From Candidatus Nomurabacteria bacterium (GTDB taxonomy: Bacteria > Patescibacteriota > Saccharimonadia > Saccharimonadales > Saccharimonadaceae): DNA of 43,163 nucleotides. The notes under the pieces are model-generated. The model was not told where the DNA came from, searched no databases, and saw only the letters and a list, made by a program, of their open reading frames with translations. The position numbers were made by a program, and so were the translations under genes. Positions 22,590 through 31,449 of the stretch are shown here, piece after piece. Within the stretch, counting starts at the first letter, position 1. Each line of letters begins with the position of its first letter. The DNA lies in NCBI GenBank assembly GCA_031262695.1, contig JAISHF010000005.1, positions 1-43,163 of the forward strand, given 5' to 3'.

Positions 22590-24155
22590 TTAAAGGAGCG
22601 ACGGCGGGTCAAGTTCAAAACGGACCTCGGGCGGGAGAGTCTTGACGACTTCTAGTAAGCGGGCGCGGTGCTGACTTTTGAGGATGATTTGCCAGCGATA
22701 GGTGTCGGCGCCGCGTTCGTAGAAGGCGGGGGTAGGCTGCGAAATTAAGACGTCGGGGAACATTTTGAGGATTTGGGTGCGAATTTCGCGGGCTTTTTTG
22801 ATGGCGGTGGATTCGGTTTTTTGGACGGTGGTGATTTTGAGCAAGAAACAAAAGGGCGGAAAATGGGCTTTTTTGCGGTTTGCTAGCAGGTAATCGTAGG
22901 CGGCAAGGTAGTTGGCAGTGGTGCCGAATTTGATGACGGCGTTATCGGGTTGGTAAGTTTGGATGAAAATTCGCGAGAGTTTTTCGTTGCGACCGACGCG
23001 ACCGACAACTTGGCAAAGCAACTGAAAAACACGTTCTTCGGCTGCAAAATCGGGCATCGCGAGCCCATTATCGGCCTGGACGATGCCGACCAGAGTAAGG
23101 TTAGGGAAGTCAAAACCTTTGGCGATGCTTTGTGTGCCGATAATGATGTCAATTTCGCCGTTTTTGACTTTTTCGTATTGTATAGGCATAGATTCGGCGG
23201 CGGCGGTGTCGCTATCAAAGCGGGCAATGCGAGCGTCTGGGAAAAGTTTTGTTAACTCGCTTTCAATCATTTTGGTGCCGATACCCTTATGGATGATGTT
23301 GGGCGAGTGGCAAGTTGGGCAAGAAGTGGCGAGATTTTCAGCGTGTCCGCAGGTATGACAGAGGAGGCTGTGGCGGTCTAGATGGAGGGTCATTGGCAAA
23401 AAACAAATCGGGCAGAGGGCTTGCCAGCTGCATTTTTGGCATAGGGTCATACTTGCCGAGCCGCGGCGATTGTGGAAAATCAGGGTTTGCTCGTGGTTAG
23501 CGAGGTTAGTTTTGATGGCGGCAAGGAGGGAATCAGAGAAAAAGCGATGCGTCGTGAGTTCGGCGGAATTGGCAAGATTGATGAGCGCGATTTTGGGTTC
23601 GCTAGCAGTGGCACGGGCTTTTTGGTCTAAATGGACGACGGCATTTTTGGAATTCGCGAGATAAAAATCTTGAAGGTTGGGCGTGGCGGAGCCGAGTAAG
23701 GTGCGGGGTGAAATGGCACTAGCAAGGCGGAGGGCGGAATATTTGGGGTTTTGGTCTTGGTGATAACTGTTGTCGTGGCACTCGTCAATGATGACGAGGC
23801 CGAGTTTGGCGACGGGTGCAAAAAGTGCCGAGCGAGCGCCGACGATAATTTGTGGCGTGGGTTTTTCTAGTATAGTAGTAAAAAGTTGGCGGCGTTTGGC
23901 GGGCGTAAGCTTGGAGTGGATTAAGATAGCGCCCTTGATGTATTTTTGGATTTCGCTGATTAGTTGAGCTGAAAGAGCGATTTCAGGGACGAGCAAAATG
24001 GCAGAGTTGCCAAGTTGTAGTTGTTCTAAAAGTAGGTGCAAATAAATATTAGTTTTGCCACTGCCAGTGACACCTCGGAGAAGGACGGTCTTATTGGGGT
24101 TTTCGCGAATTGCTTGGAGGGCTTGCTGCTGAGATTTATTTAGTGGGGGCGTCAT
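22590..24155 (-). CDS. priA: PriA helicase part (C-terminal cistron of a split priA)
   Basis: 521 residues. Walker A GVTGSGKT, motif II DECHD, and the helicase domain with a Cys8 zinc region (CQKCSWQALCPIC, CHTCGHAENLATSCPTC) and QVVGRVGR motif. It restarts stalled replication forks. It begins right at the Q-like motif (LNKSQQQALQAI), so the N-terminal DNA-binding domain is encoded by the separate upstream gene 24152-24466 and no obvious winged-helix domain remains. The ATG overlaps that gene's TGA (ATGA). Confidence 0.93.
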   Translation of the reverse strand: MTPPLNKSQQQALQAIRENPNKTVLLRGVTGSGKTNIYLHLLLEQLQLGNSAILLVPEIALSAQLISEIQKYIKGAILIHSKLTPAKRRQLFTTILEKPTPQIIVGARSALFAPVAKLGLVIIDECHDNSYHQDQNPKYSALRLASAISPRTLLGSATPNLQDFYLANSKNAVVHLDQKARATASEPKIALINLANSAELTTHRFFSDSLLAAIKTNLANHEQTLIFHNRRGSASMTLCQKCSWQALCPICFLPMTLHLDRHSLLCHTCGHAENLATSCPTCHSPNIIHKGIGTKMIESELTKLFPDARIARFDSDTAAAESMPIQYEKVKNGEIDIIIGTQSIAKGFDFPNLTLVGIVQADNGLAMPDFAAEERVFQLLCQVVGRVGRNEKLSRIFIQTYQPDNAVIKFGTTANYLAAYDYLLANRKKAHFPPFCFLLKITTVQKTESTAIKKAREIRTQILKMFPDVLISQPTPAFYERGADTYRWQIILKSQHRARLLEVVKTLPPEVRFELDPPSLL

Positions 24156-24466
24156 TTTTTGCCCCCGATTCCATTAGGCAAAATGGTTTGCCAGACGACG
24201 GGCATTTCGGTTGCGTAATATTGGTGGAGAAAATTGGCGGCTTGGAGGAGGTGGGGCGGCAGAGAGTTTTGAAAGCAGACTTTCAAAACTTCCTTAGTCT
24301 TGAATTTGGGTGGTTCAACTTTGCGGATGACGACGCCGAGGGCTTTTTGCTTGCCGAGGGGGATTTCTACTAGTGTGCCGATAGCGAGTTTTTGTTCTGA
24401 GCTGTAAGTTAAGACGCTCTCGCCTGCACGAAAGACTTTATTTGGGGCTACTTCATAGTAAGGCAT
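24152..24466 (-). CDS. priA: PriA 3'-DNA-binding domain (N-terminal cistron of a split priA)
   Basis: 104 residues. MPYYEVAPNKVF..LTYSSEQKLAIGTLVEIPLGKQKALGVVIRKV is the PriA 3'-end-binding beta domain, and HLLQAANFLHQYYATEMPVVWQTILPNG its C-terminal helices. The frame ends GGKK-TGA, where AAAAAATGA also supplies the ATG of the helicase cistron in the -1 frame. The A6 lies in the loop of a GGGGGC/GCCCCC hairpin. Either two proteins assemble, or ribosomes sometimes slip to make the fusion. The ATG overlaps the topA stop (TAATG). Confidence 0.85.
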   Translation of the reverse strand: MPYYEVAPNKVFRAGESVLTYSSEQKLAIGTLVEIPLGKQKALGVVIRKVEPPKFKTKEVLKVCFQNSLPPHLLQAANFLHQYYATEMPVVWQTILPNGIGGKK

Positions 24467-26811
24467 TAGACGGCTGACGCCGAGCTTGTCGTGCGTGGTT
24501 TTTTAGTGCGCGATGAACTCTTGGCGCTCCGTTTAGTGCCACTTTTAGTGCTGCGGCGGAAGGATTTTTTGGCAGGCTTATTTTTCAATAATTCTTCGGC
24601 TTCGGCACGAGTAAGTTTTTTGGGGTCGGTGTCCTTGGGAATTTTCGTGAAATTGCGTTTGCCTGGCCCTTTGACATAAGGCCCATAGGCGCCATTGATA
24701 ATTTGGATGTCGCCCCAGTCGGCGAGAATGCTGGCCTTTTTCTCGGCAACTAATTCTTTGGCGCGGTCTAAGGTGATGGTGTAAGGGTCGTCTTTTTTAA
24801 TTGTGATGTTTAGTTTGCCGACTTTGAGATAAGGGCCAAATGGGCCAGCGGCGGCTAAAACTTCGTCGTCGTCAATTTTGCCAAGGGTGCGGGGGAGCGA
24901 CGGTAGTGCAAACGCCTTAATTGCTTCGCCTAGTTCTACGGTTTTGGTGTCTTTGCCCTTGGGAAGCGGCATAAAACGGGGCTTGTCGCCGCCTTTTTCG
25001 CTTTCGCCAAGTTGGAGGAAGCCACCTTTGCGGCCGATTTTGGCATAAATATTAAGTTTAGTCTTGGGATCAACCCCTAGCAGTCGCGCGCCGTTAAAAC
25101 GCTCAATGTCGTCGGCGCTAGCGACGAGTTTGTGGAATGGTGTGTAAAAATCTTGTAAAACTTGCAGGTAAGTCTTGCCGCCATCGGCGATTTGGTCTAA
25201 TTCGCCTTCAATCTTGGCAGTCCAGCCGTAATCGTCTACTTGTTCAAAATGCTTGACGAGAAAATCGGTGAGGATTTCGCCGATTGGCTCTGGCAAGAGC
25301 TTGCCTTTGTCGGCGCCAGATTTTTCGGTTTCGGATTTTTCGGTGATTTCACCACTAGCAAATTCAATAACCTTGACTTCGCGCGGCTTGCCTTCGCCTT
25401 CGCCTTTTTTGACATATTCGCGGCTCTGGATGGTAGTCAAGATCGTGGCGTAGGTGCTTGGGCGGCCGATGCCGAGTTCTTCTAGTTTTTTGACGAGCGA
25501 ACCTTCGGTGTAGCGGGCGGGTGGGTTGTCAAAAGTTTGGCGGGCGGTGAGCGAGTGTAGTTTTAGCGGCGTGTCAACGGCGAGTTCTGGCAGACTATTG
25601 ACTTTGCCGCCGTCGTATAACTTTAAGAATCCGTCAAAAAGCACGGTTTCGCCAGTAGCTTCTAGCTCGGCCGTGCCATCAGAGATTGTATAGGTGGTTT
25701 TGGCGAGTTCGGCGTCGGCCATTTGCGAGCTTAGTGTGCGGCGGCGGATTAAGTTATAAAGTTTCTTTTCAAAATCGTTTTTGCCGGCCGCGACATTTTC
25801 AATATGAGTCGGGCGAATTGCCTCGTGAGCCTCTTGAGCGCCCTTGGATTTGGTGTGGAATTGGCGGACTTTACTATATTTTTCGCCGAATTCTTGCAAA
25901 ATGTAATCTTTAATAGCGTGGATGCTGGCACCTGATAAATTGGTGGAGTCGGTGCGGTGGTAGGTAATAAGACCGGCTTGGTAGAGGGCTTGGGCGGCGT
26001 TCATGGTGGTGCGAGCAGAGTAGCCGAGCTTGCTACTCGCCTCAATTTGTAGGGCGGCAGTAGTAAACGGTGCGGCGGGCGAGCGCTTGGCGGTGGATTT
26101 TTTGGCGTCTTGGACTCGCCAAATCGCACCTTTTGCAGCACGTTCGGCGACGCCAGCGATAAAATCGCGAGCCTGTTCTTCGGCTAGTTTGTCTTTGCGG
26201 GTGGCGGGGATTTCGCTCTCGTTATGCGTGAAAACGCCGCTGATTTTATAGGCGGACTTGGTGGCGAATTGCTCAATTTCGCGTTCGCGCTCTACAACAA
26301 GGCGGACGGCGGGGCTTTGGACGCGGCCGGCGCTCTTGCCGCCCGGTACCTTTCGCCAGATGACGGGGCTTAATTCAAAGCCAACGAGGCGGTCTAGGAC
26401 TTGGCGAGCGCGTTGACTCTGGACCATATTTTGGTCTACGGTGCGAGGATTGGCGACGGCGTCTTTGAGGGCGCCCTCGGTGATTTCGTGGAAAGTGATG
26501 CGTTTGGTGTTTTGAGGTAGCCCTAGGACTTCTTGTAGATGCCAAGCAATCGCCTCGCCCTCGCGGTCTTCATCGGTTGCGAGAAGGACCTCACTGGCCT
26601 GCTTGACAGCGGTTTTGAGTTCGGCAATGACCTTTTTTTTGTCGGGAGCAATGGCGTAATCAACGGCAAAATCCTCGTTTGGCCGCACAGCGCTATTGCC
26701 ATCGGCAATTTGGCGAATATGCCCAACGCTAGACAGCACCTTATAGTCCTTGCCCAAGTATTTTTCAATAGTCTTGGCTTTGGCCGGACTCTCAACAATC
26801 AACAGCTTCAT
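24466..26811 (-). CDS. topA: DNA topoisomerase I
   Basis: 781 residues. The Toprim domain starts at MKLLIVESPAKAKTIEKYLG with DREGEAIAWHL. The active-site Tyr is in GLITYHRTDSTNLS, and GKSAGRVQSPAVRLVVERE is the cavity-lining helix. C-terminal repeats (GPFGPYLKVGK, GAYGPYVKGPGKRNF) replace the Cys4 zinc fingers, followed by a Lys/Ser/Arg-rich tail. A low-complexity stretch (EKSETEKSGADKG) sits in the middle. Leaderless promoter; it heads the topA-priA run. Confidence 0.97.
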   Translation of the reverse strand: MKLLIVESPAKAKTIEKYLGKDYKVLSSVGHIRQIADGNSAVRPNEDFAVDYAIAPDKKKVIAELKTAVKQASEVLLATDEDREGEAIAWHLQEVLGLPQNTKRITFHEITEGALKDAVANPRTVDQNMVQSQRARQVLDRLVGFELSPVIWRKVPGGKSAGRVQSPAVRLVVEREREIEQFATKSAYKISGVFTHNESEIPATRKDKLAEEQARDFIAGVAERAAKGAIWRVQDAKKSTAKRSPAAPFTTAALQIEASSKLGYSARTTMNAAQALYQAGLITYHRTDSTNLSGASIHAIKDYILQEFGEKYSKVRQFHTKSKGAQEAHEAIRPTHIENVAAGKNDFEKKLYNLIRRRTLSSQMADAELAKTTYTISDGTAELEATGETVLFDGFLKLYDGGKVNSLPELAVDTPLKLHSLTARQTFDNPPARYTEGSLVKKLEELGIGRPSTYATILTTIQSREYVKKGEGEGKPREVKVIEFASGEITEKSETEKSGADKGKLLPEPIGEILTDFLVKHFEQVDDYGWTAKIEGELDQIADGGKTYLQVLQDFYTPFHKLVASADDIERFNGARLLGVDPKTKLNIYAKIGRKGGFLQLGESEKGGDKPRFMPLPKGKDTKTVELGEAIKAFALPSLPRTLGKIDDDEVLAAAGPFGPYLKVGKLNITIKKDDPYTITLDRAKELVAEKKASILADWGDIQIINGAYGPYVKGPGKRNFTKIPKDTDPKKLTRAEAEELLKNKPAKKSFRRSTKSGTKRSAKSSSRTKKPRTTSSASAV

Positions 26812-26817
26812 TTTATT

Positions 26818-26846
26818 ATCATATCACAATCGGGGAATTTTGCAAA
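26818..26846 (-). promoter_or_regulatory. Promoter of topA, leaderless
   Basis: TTTGCA, 17 nt, TATGAT (26823-26818) on the minus strand, exactly 6 nt before the topA ATG. Confidence 0.6.
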
Positions 26847-26904
26847 GGTTGGCGAAAACGGGGCGATTTTTTGACTTTGTTACCTCTGTAAATCCCACAA
26901 AATA

Positions 26905-27048
26905 TGCCAAAACTATTGACTTTTAAGCACAAGTGTGATATAATGGAGATGTTATGGAGGTAATAACCGCCATACGAACCAATAACAGTTAGTTAAAACC
27001 CAGTTTAGGGTAATTTTTGCTGCCCAAAAGGGCGAAAAGGAGATTCTT
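26905..27048 (+). promoter_or_regulatory. Promoter repeat copy E with a different leader
   Basis: TGCCAAA (26905-26911), TTGACT (26916-26921), 17-nt spacer and TATAAT (26939-26944) match copies B-D almost base for base. The 100-nt leader is unrelated to theirs. It has a five-codon ORF (ATG at 26950), an AACCC..GGGTAA element, a GCCC-AAAA-GGGC hairpin, and AAGGAG before the ATG at 27049. Confidence 0.8.
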
Positions 27049-27432
27049 ATGAAAAAATTTCTGTCCTCTTTCTTTGATATCAGCACTTCTGCTTTCTGCA
27101 AACGGCATTCCCGCAAGTTCCTGCAAGCAGTTCTTCGGTCAACTGTGATCTGCTCTGCAAAAGACTTCTTTACTCTTCTCGCTTTTTACCTCCTCTGGTT
27201 CGCAGAGGGTGTTGGGCGTCTTTGCCTGCCTTTCGTTGTGCTGTTTTCGCCTGTGTTTATCTGTCTTGTCCCGTTTTCTGAATTACTTCTCGGCCTGCAA
27301 ATATTCACTCCTGCTTTTCTGATTCTCGTTCTAATTGCGGCTTTGTCGCTCACGATTTTTAACCGTAGCGGCAACGCTAATCTGAGAAAAGAATTACGTT
27401 GGCATCTCAAAAAAGAGCTTGTCATTAACTAA
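27049..27432 (+). CDS. Small membrane protein behind the shared promoter
   Basis: 127 residues: a basic N-terminus with several Cys (CKRHSRKFLQAV), two or three TM helices (FFTLLAFYLLWFAEGVG, LCLPFVVLFSPVFICLVPF, FTPAFLILVLIAALSLTIF) and a basic tail (RKELRWHLKKELVIN). No family recognised. Codon use (CTTCTC, CTCTGG) is unlike the GCG/GGC-rich neighbours, which suggests acquisition. It has the same promoter core as the two modules and ends at the same hairpin pair as module 1, so it looks like a solitary member of that set. Confidence 0.6.
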   Translation: MKKFLSSFFDISTSAFCKRHSRKFLQAVLRSTVICSAKDFFTLLAFYLLWFAEGVGRLCLPFVVLFSPVFICLVPFSELLLGLQIFTPAFLILVLIAALSLTIFNRSGNANLRKELRWHLKKELVIN

Positions 27433-27443
27433 CCAGCACCTTA

Positions 27444-27495
27444 TAGGCCTTGCGGCCTAGCTAAGCCCCCCATAATCGCAATAGTGGTTATGGGG
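27444..27495 (+). terminator. Shared hairpin pair downstream of 27049-27432
   Basis: TAGGCC..GGCCTA (27444-27459) and CCCCATAA..TTATGGGG (27467-27495), the same two stems as at 16689-16741. The following CAAATT leads directly into the ABC-transporter promoter. Confidence 0.7.
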
Positions 27496-27519
27496 GCAAA
27501 TTCGTGGTATAATTATAGT

Positions 27520-29262
27520 ATGCAAAAGGGGCGAGAGGGCACGCGGGAGGCGTGGCGGCTGATTTGGGGGACTTATGGGCGGCTGAAAGGCTGGTGGGCG
27601 GCGATGGCGTTTGCGGCGACGGTTGGGGTTTCTAATACGATTTTGATGCCGATCTTTTCGAGTTTAGCGCTAGGGGCGATGGCGGTGGGCGATTTTGCGC
27701 AGGCGTGGCGGTGGGTGTTGGCGTTTGCGGCGGCGTCGCTGGCATATAGTATCGCTTATTCGGTGGGTTGGTTTTTGGCGGCGCGAGCGGAGCATAAGGG
27801 GTTTCGTAGGCTCGTAAATAATTATTTTCGCAAGTTGGTGCGGGCGGACATTGAGTATTTTGCGGATAGTAAAACGGGGTATTTGGTAGCGCAGGCGCGG
27901 GGTTTTGGCGATGCAACGTTGAATTTGGTGCGAATTATGCGACGAAATTTGCTGCGGACGGTGATTGCGATTGTGGTGCCGATTGTGGTGATTTTGACGC
28001 AAAATCTACTGATTGGTGTGGCAATTGCGTTGCTTAGTTTGAGCATGGTGTTTTATACGCGGTGGGCGGCGAAAAAAGTGCAGCCGGCGCGCACCGAGGC
28101 GCGCGAGGTGTTGCGTGAGAACACGGGGATTATTTCGGATATTATTACGAATATTGTGGCGATTCGGGCGTCGGCGCGCGAAGAGGCGATGGCGGAACGG
28201 ATGGAGCGGCGTTGGGATTTGGAGATAAAGAAGTTTTTGCAACGACATTATGTAGGGATTCGCCTGACGACGGGGCGAAATTTGATTGGGTTTGTGTTTT
28301 TCGCGACTTCGGCGAGTCTGGTGGTTTGGCAGGGGTCGCTCGGGGCGATTTCGTTTACGCTGGCGATTCTGATTGTGCAGTACTTGATGACGATTGCGGT
28401 GGCGTGCTCTAATTTGAACGATGATATTGATGATATGTCAGAGGAGATTAACAAAATCCAGCCGGCGGCGGAGTTTATGCTGCGTGAGAATAAGATTAAT
28501 GATAAGGTTGGGGCGGTGGTTTTGGGCAAGGTGCGGGGTGAAATTGAGCTGCAAAAAGTGGCGATGAACTATGAAGGAAGTGCGGTGTTTAGCGATTTGT
28601 CGCTAAAAATTGCGGCGGGCGAGAAGTTGGGCGTGGTTGGCGTGAGTGGGGCAGGCAAGACGACACTAGTGAAGTTGATGATGCGATTTGACGATGTTGA
28701 TAGTGGTGCGGTGTTAATTGACGGCGTGGACGTGCGAGAGATTAAGCAGGATTCGTTGCATTTGAATACGGCCTATGTGCCGCAAGAGCCGCTCTTGATG
28801 CATGATACGATTGAGGCGAATATTCGGCTGAGTAAGCCTGACGCGATAGAGGCGGAGGTGGCAAAAGCGGTCAAAGCGGCGCATTTGACGGAATTTGTCA
28901 AAACTTTACCTTCGGGATTACAGACGATAGTTGGCGAGCGGGGCGTGAAGTTATCGGGCGGACAAAAACAGCGGGTGGCGATTGCGCGGGCGGTGTTGCA
29001 AGGTGCGCCGATTATGATTTTGGACGAGGCGACCTCGGCGTTAGACAGTGAGAGTGAGGCGATTATTAAGGATTCGTTTAAGGAGATTTTTCGCGGCAAA
29101 ACGGCGGTAGTGGTGGCACATAGGTTGTCAACGTTGCGGGATATGGACCGAATTATTGTGGTGGCGGGTGGCAAAATCGTAGAAGAAGGCTCACATTTGA
29201 GCCTAGTGCGTCAAGATGGCATTTATGCTAAAATGTGGCGTCAGCAAAGTGAGTTTGAATAA
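27520..29262 (+). CDS. ABC exporter, fused membrane and ATPase domains
   Basis: 580 residues. Six TM helices occupy roughly residues 20-310, with intracellular coupling loops. The nucleotide-binding domain has Walker A GVSGAGKTT, Q-loop YVPQEPLL, signature LSGGQKQRVAIARA, Walker B IMILDEATSALD and H-loop VVAHRLST. This half-transporter architecture is that of MsbA/multidrug/peptide exporters, acting as a homodimer or with a partner not seen here. I chose the ATG at 27520, 6 nt after TATAAT (leaderless), and dropped a 12-residue extension that would start inside the upstream hairpin. Confidence 0.92.
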   Translation: MQKGREGTREAWRLIWGTYGRLKGWWAAMAFAATVGVSNTILMPIFSSLALGAMAVGDFAQAWRWVLAFAAASLAYSIAYSVGWFLAARAEHKGFRRLVNNYFRKLVRADIEYFADSKTGYLVAQARGFGDATLNLVRIMRRNLLRTVIAIVVPIVVILTQNLLIGVAIALLSLSMVFYTRWAAKKVQPARTEAREVLRENTGIISDIITNIVAIRASAREEAMAERMERRWDLEIKKFLQRHYVGIRLTTGRNLIGFVFFATSASLVVWQGSLGAISFTLAILIVQYLMTIAVACSNLNDDIDDMSEEINKIQPAAEFMLRENKINDKVGAVVLGKVRGEIELQKVAMNYEGSAVFSDLSLKIAAGEKLGVVGVSGAGKTTLVKLMMRFDDVDSGAVLIDGVDVREIKQDSLHLNTAYVPQEPLLMHDTIEANIRLSKPDAIEAEVAKAVKAAHLTEFVKTLPSGLQTIVGERGVKLSGGQKQRVAIARAVLQGAPIMILDEATSALDSESEAIIKDSFKEIFRGKTAVVVAHRLSTLRDMDRIIVVAGGKIVEEGSHLSLVRQDGIYAKMWRQQSEFE

Positions 29263-29270
29263 AATAATCT

Positions 29271-29346
29271 TGGAGCCACGATCGAGGCTTGAACTCGAGA
29301 CCTCATCCTTACCATGGATGCGCTCTACCAACTGAGCTATCGCGGC
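29271..29346 (-). tRNA. tRNA-Thr (anticodon GGT)
   Basis: Acceptor GCCGCGA/TCGTGGC with one G-U pair, D stem GCTC/GAGC, anticodon stem CATCC/GGATG around ATGGTAA, T stem CTCGA-type pairing, discriminator T, CCA encoded at 29273-29271. It ends 8 nt from the convergent ABC gene. Confidence 0.94.
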
Positions 29347-29411
29347 AGATTTAGGGTGAGCGGGTCTGCTCGTTCCCTGATAATATATTAGCATACTGGA
29401 CGGGAAAAGTC

Positions 29412-29440
29412 TAGACTTTCGGGGGCAAGTGTGATATAAT
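29412..29440 (+). promoter_or_regulatory. Promoter of rpmG-tig
   Basis: TAGACT, 17-nt spacer ending GCAAGTGTGA, TATAAT. The 3' half of the spacer is the same as in the promoter repeat family. Confidence 0.75.
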
Positions 29441-29470
29441 GAGGGGAGAAAAGGATAGTTAAGGTTATTT

Positions 29471-29680
29471 ATGGCAAATAAGAATAATACAAAGCGCAAA
29501 TTGGTTGGACTCGTTAGCGAGGAGAGTGGTAATCGCACTTATTACACCAAGAAAAATACGATGAACACGCCTGATAAACTGACGCTTAAGAAATACGATC
29601 CGATTTTGCGAAAGCATGTCAAATACACCGAGACCAAGAAAAACCTCGGCCGCAACGAAGTTAAAGAGAAGAAAAACTAA
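29471..29680 (+). CDS. rpmG: 50S ribosomal protein bL33
   Basis: 69 residues. [50 protein letters not shown] aligns with bL33. The four zinc Cys of the Cys+ type are all replaced (SEES, DPIL), so it is the zinc-independent form. It carries an extra basic tail of about 15 residues. Its TAA overlaps the tig ATG. Confidence 0.9.
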   Translation: MANKNNTKRKLVGLVSEESGNRTYYTKKNTMNTPDKLTLKKYDPILRKHVKYTETKKNLGRNEVKEKKN

Positions 29681-30897
29681 TGAAGTCGGAAGTTAAGCAG
29701 TTAGATGGCGGGCGGGTTGAGGTCAAAATCGTACTGGACAAGGCAGAAATTGCCGAGGCGCACAAAGAGGCGGTAGAGATTCTGGCAAAAAGTGTCAAAG
29801 TCAAGGGGTTTCGGGCAGGCAAAGCGCCACTTTATGCGGCTGAGCGGCAGCTGAACCCGAATGCGTTGATGCAAAAAGCGGCCGACATTATGGTAAAAAA
29901 GACGCTTTTTCCAGCAGTTTATGGGCAAAAAATCGCTTTGTCGTCGCAGCCAGAGGTTGAAATTACGAAGTTTGTGCCAGCGGAGACTTTTGAATACAAG
30001 GCAACGGCTGATTTGATGCCGGATGTAAAACTAGGCGACTATAAGAACTTGAAGGTGAAGCGCGAAAAGATTGAGAAGATTGACGAGAAAGAAATTGATG
30101 AGTTCGTGAAGTCAATGGCGGGTCGTAATCGCGACTGGAAGGTGGTGGAGCGGGCTGCAAAAAATGGTGACCGTGCGGTGATTGACTTTCTTGGCACCGA
30201 GAATGGTGAGCCGTTTGCTGGCGGTGAAGGCAAAGAATATCCGCTAGAACTAGGCTCAAATACTTTTGTGCCGGGTTTTGAGGAGCAAATAGTGGGACAT
30301 AAGGCTGGCGACAAATTCGTGATTGATATTACTTTCCCTAAGCAGTATCACCCGCAGATGGCTGGCAAGCAGGTGCAGTTTGAGGTCAAAATCCATAAAA
30401 TTGAAGAGGCGGGCGAGGTGAAAGTGGATGATGTCTTGGCGGAGAAGATGGGTTTCAAGAGCCTTGACGAGTTTAAGGCGGAAGTTCGCAAGAACCGTGA
30501 GCGTGTGGCCGAGAGTGAGAACGAGGACAAGTTTTTGGATGCCTTAGTGCAAGAATTGGTTAAAAAGAGCAAGATTATGGTGCCACAGGGCGTTATTGAT
30601 CGGATTGCACACGAGTTACAGCATCAGAGTCCAGAGGCGGCAGAAGATCTATTGCAAGCTCAGGCAAAAAGTCGGGCTGAGATGTTGGCGGTCTTGAACG
30701 CCCTGGCGGATGAAATACAGATTACCGTGACAGATGAGGAGCTTGCTGCACAGCTTGATGCGCTAAAAGTGCAGAACATGAGCAGGCCAGAACTAGTGCG
30801 ACAGCTAAGCGAAAATCTGGGCGTGCAAGAGGATATTCGTGCGCGGATGCGACTTGACAAGGTGGCAGCAGAGCTCCGCAAGATGTATTCTAAGTGA
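29680..30897 (+). CDS. tig: Trigger factor
   Basis: 405 residues. Ribosome-bound chaperone and peptidyl-prolyl isomerase. The N-domain carries the ribosome-docking signature VKGFRAGKAP. The FKBP-like PPIase domain (GDRAVIDFLGTENGEPFAGGEGKEYPLELGSNTFVPGFEEQIVGHKAGD) follows, then the helical C-domain. Coupled to rpmG by TAATG, so its output follows ribosome production. Confidence 0.96.
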   Translation: MKSEVKQLDGGRVEVKIVLDKAEIAEAHKEAVEILAKSVKVKGFRAGKAPLYAAERQLNPNALMQKAADIMVKKTLFPAVYGQKIALSSQPEVEITKFVPAETFEYKATADLMPDVKLGDYKNLKVKREKIEKIDEKEIDEFVKSMAGRNRDWKVVERAAKNGDRAVIDFLGTENGEPFAGGEGKEYPLELGSNTFVPGFEEQIVGHKAGDKFVIDITFPKQYHPQMAGKQVQFEVKIHKIEEAGEVKVDDVLAEKMGFKSLDEFKAEVRKNRERVAESENEDKFLDALVQELVKKSKIMVPQGVIDRIAHELQHQSPEAAEDLLQAQAKSRAEMLAVLNALADEIQITVTDEELAAQLDALKVQNMSRPELVRQLSENLGVQEDIRARMRLDKVAAELRKMYSK

Positions 30898-30970
30898 GAA
30901 TAGCAGTTTGCAAAAAACTGCTGAGAGTATCAAGCTCTTATTGAGCGAGCAAATTTGTTGATAAAATGTG

Positions 30971-31003
30971 AAAAATGCCCAAGATTTACTCTTGGGCATT
31001 TTT
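30971..31003 (+). terminator. Terminator of rpmG-tig
   Basis: AAAAATGCCCAAGA / TCTTGGGCATTTTT stem followed by T's. Smaller hairpins (AGCAGTTT/AAACTGCT near 30905, and GGTTTTCTTTT/AAAAGAAAACC near 31035) flank it; the latter probably ends the convergent rpsI operon. Confidence 0.85.
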
Positions 31004-31055
31004 CTTAACTAAGTTTTCTTAGGTGGTTTTCTTTTTCAAAAGAAAACCGAAAGTT

Positions 31056-31448
31056 TTAGCGCTTGCTGAACTGCTCGCGTTTGCGGGCGGAGCGGAGGCC
31101 GTACTTCTTGCGTTCTTTTTCGCGGCTGTCGCGCTTCATTAGGCCGGCCTTTTTGAGGACTGGGCGGAGATCGGCGGCGTCGGTGACGATTGCCTTAGCG
31201 ATGGCCATACGAATAGCATCTAGCTGGCCACTAACGCCACCACCAGCGACCTTGATAGTAATGTCAAGATCTTTTTTGCCAGATATGGCTAGCACTTGTT
31301 CTAACTCACCAAGCATTGCTTTGTTGTCGTTGAAATAGTCAGCGGCTGGCTTGTCGTTAATAGTGATTTTGCCCTTGCCCTTAAAGATACGGGCGGTAGC
31401 AACGGCGCTTTTGCGGCGGCCGAGGCCGTAAGTATATCGTTCTGCCAT
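31056..31448 (-). CDS. rpsI: 30S ribosomal protein uS9
   Basis: 130 residues, normal. It starts YTYGLGRRKSAVATARI and ends in the conserved basic tail (KKYGLRSARKREQFSKR) that reaches the P-site tRNA. It is the last gene of the infA-to-rpsI operon, 1 nt after rplM, with AGAGGT as SD. Confidence 0.97.
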   Translation of the reverse strand: MAERYTYGLGRRKSAVATARIFKGKGKITINDKPAADYFNDNKAMLGELEQVLAISGKKDLDITIKVAGGGVSGQLDAIRMAIAKAIVTDAADLRPVLKKAGLMKRDSREKERKKYGLRSARKREQFSKR

Positions 31449-31449
31449 A

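Noticed and set aside
24466-26811. Frameshift in topA near the low-complexity stretch
   Set aside because: The frame is continuous and all domains are in order; the stretch is a Lys/Glu-rich linker.
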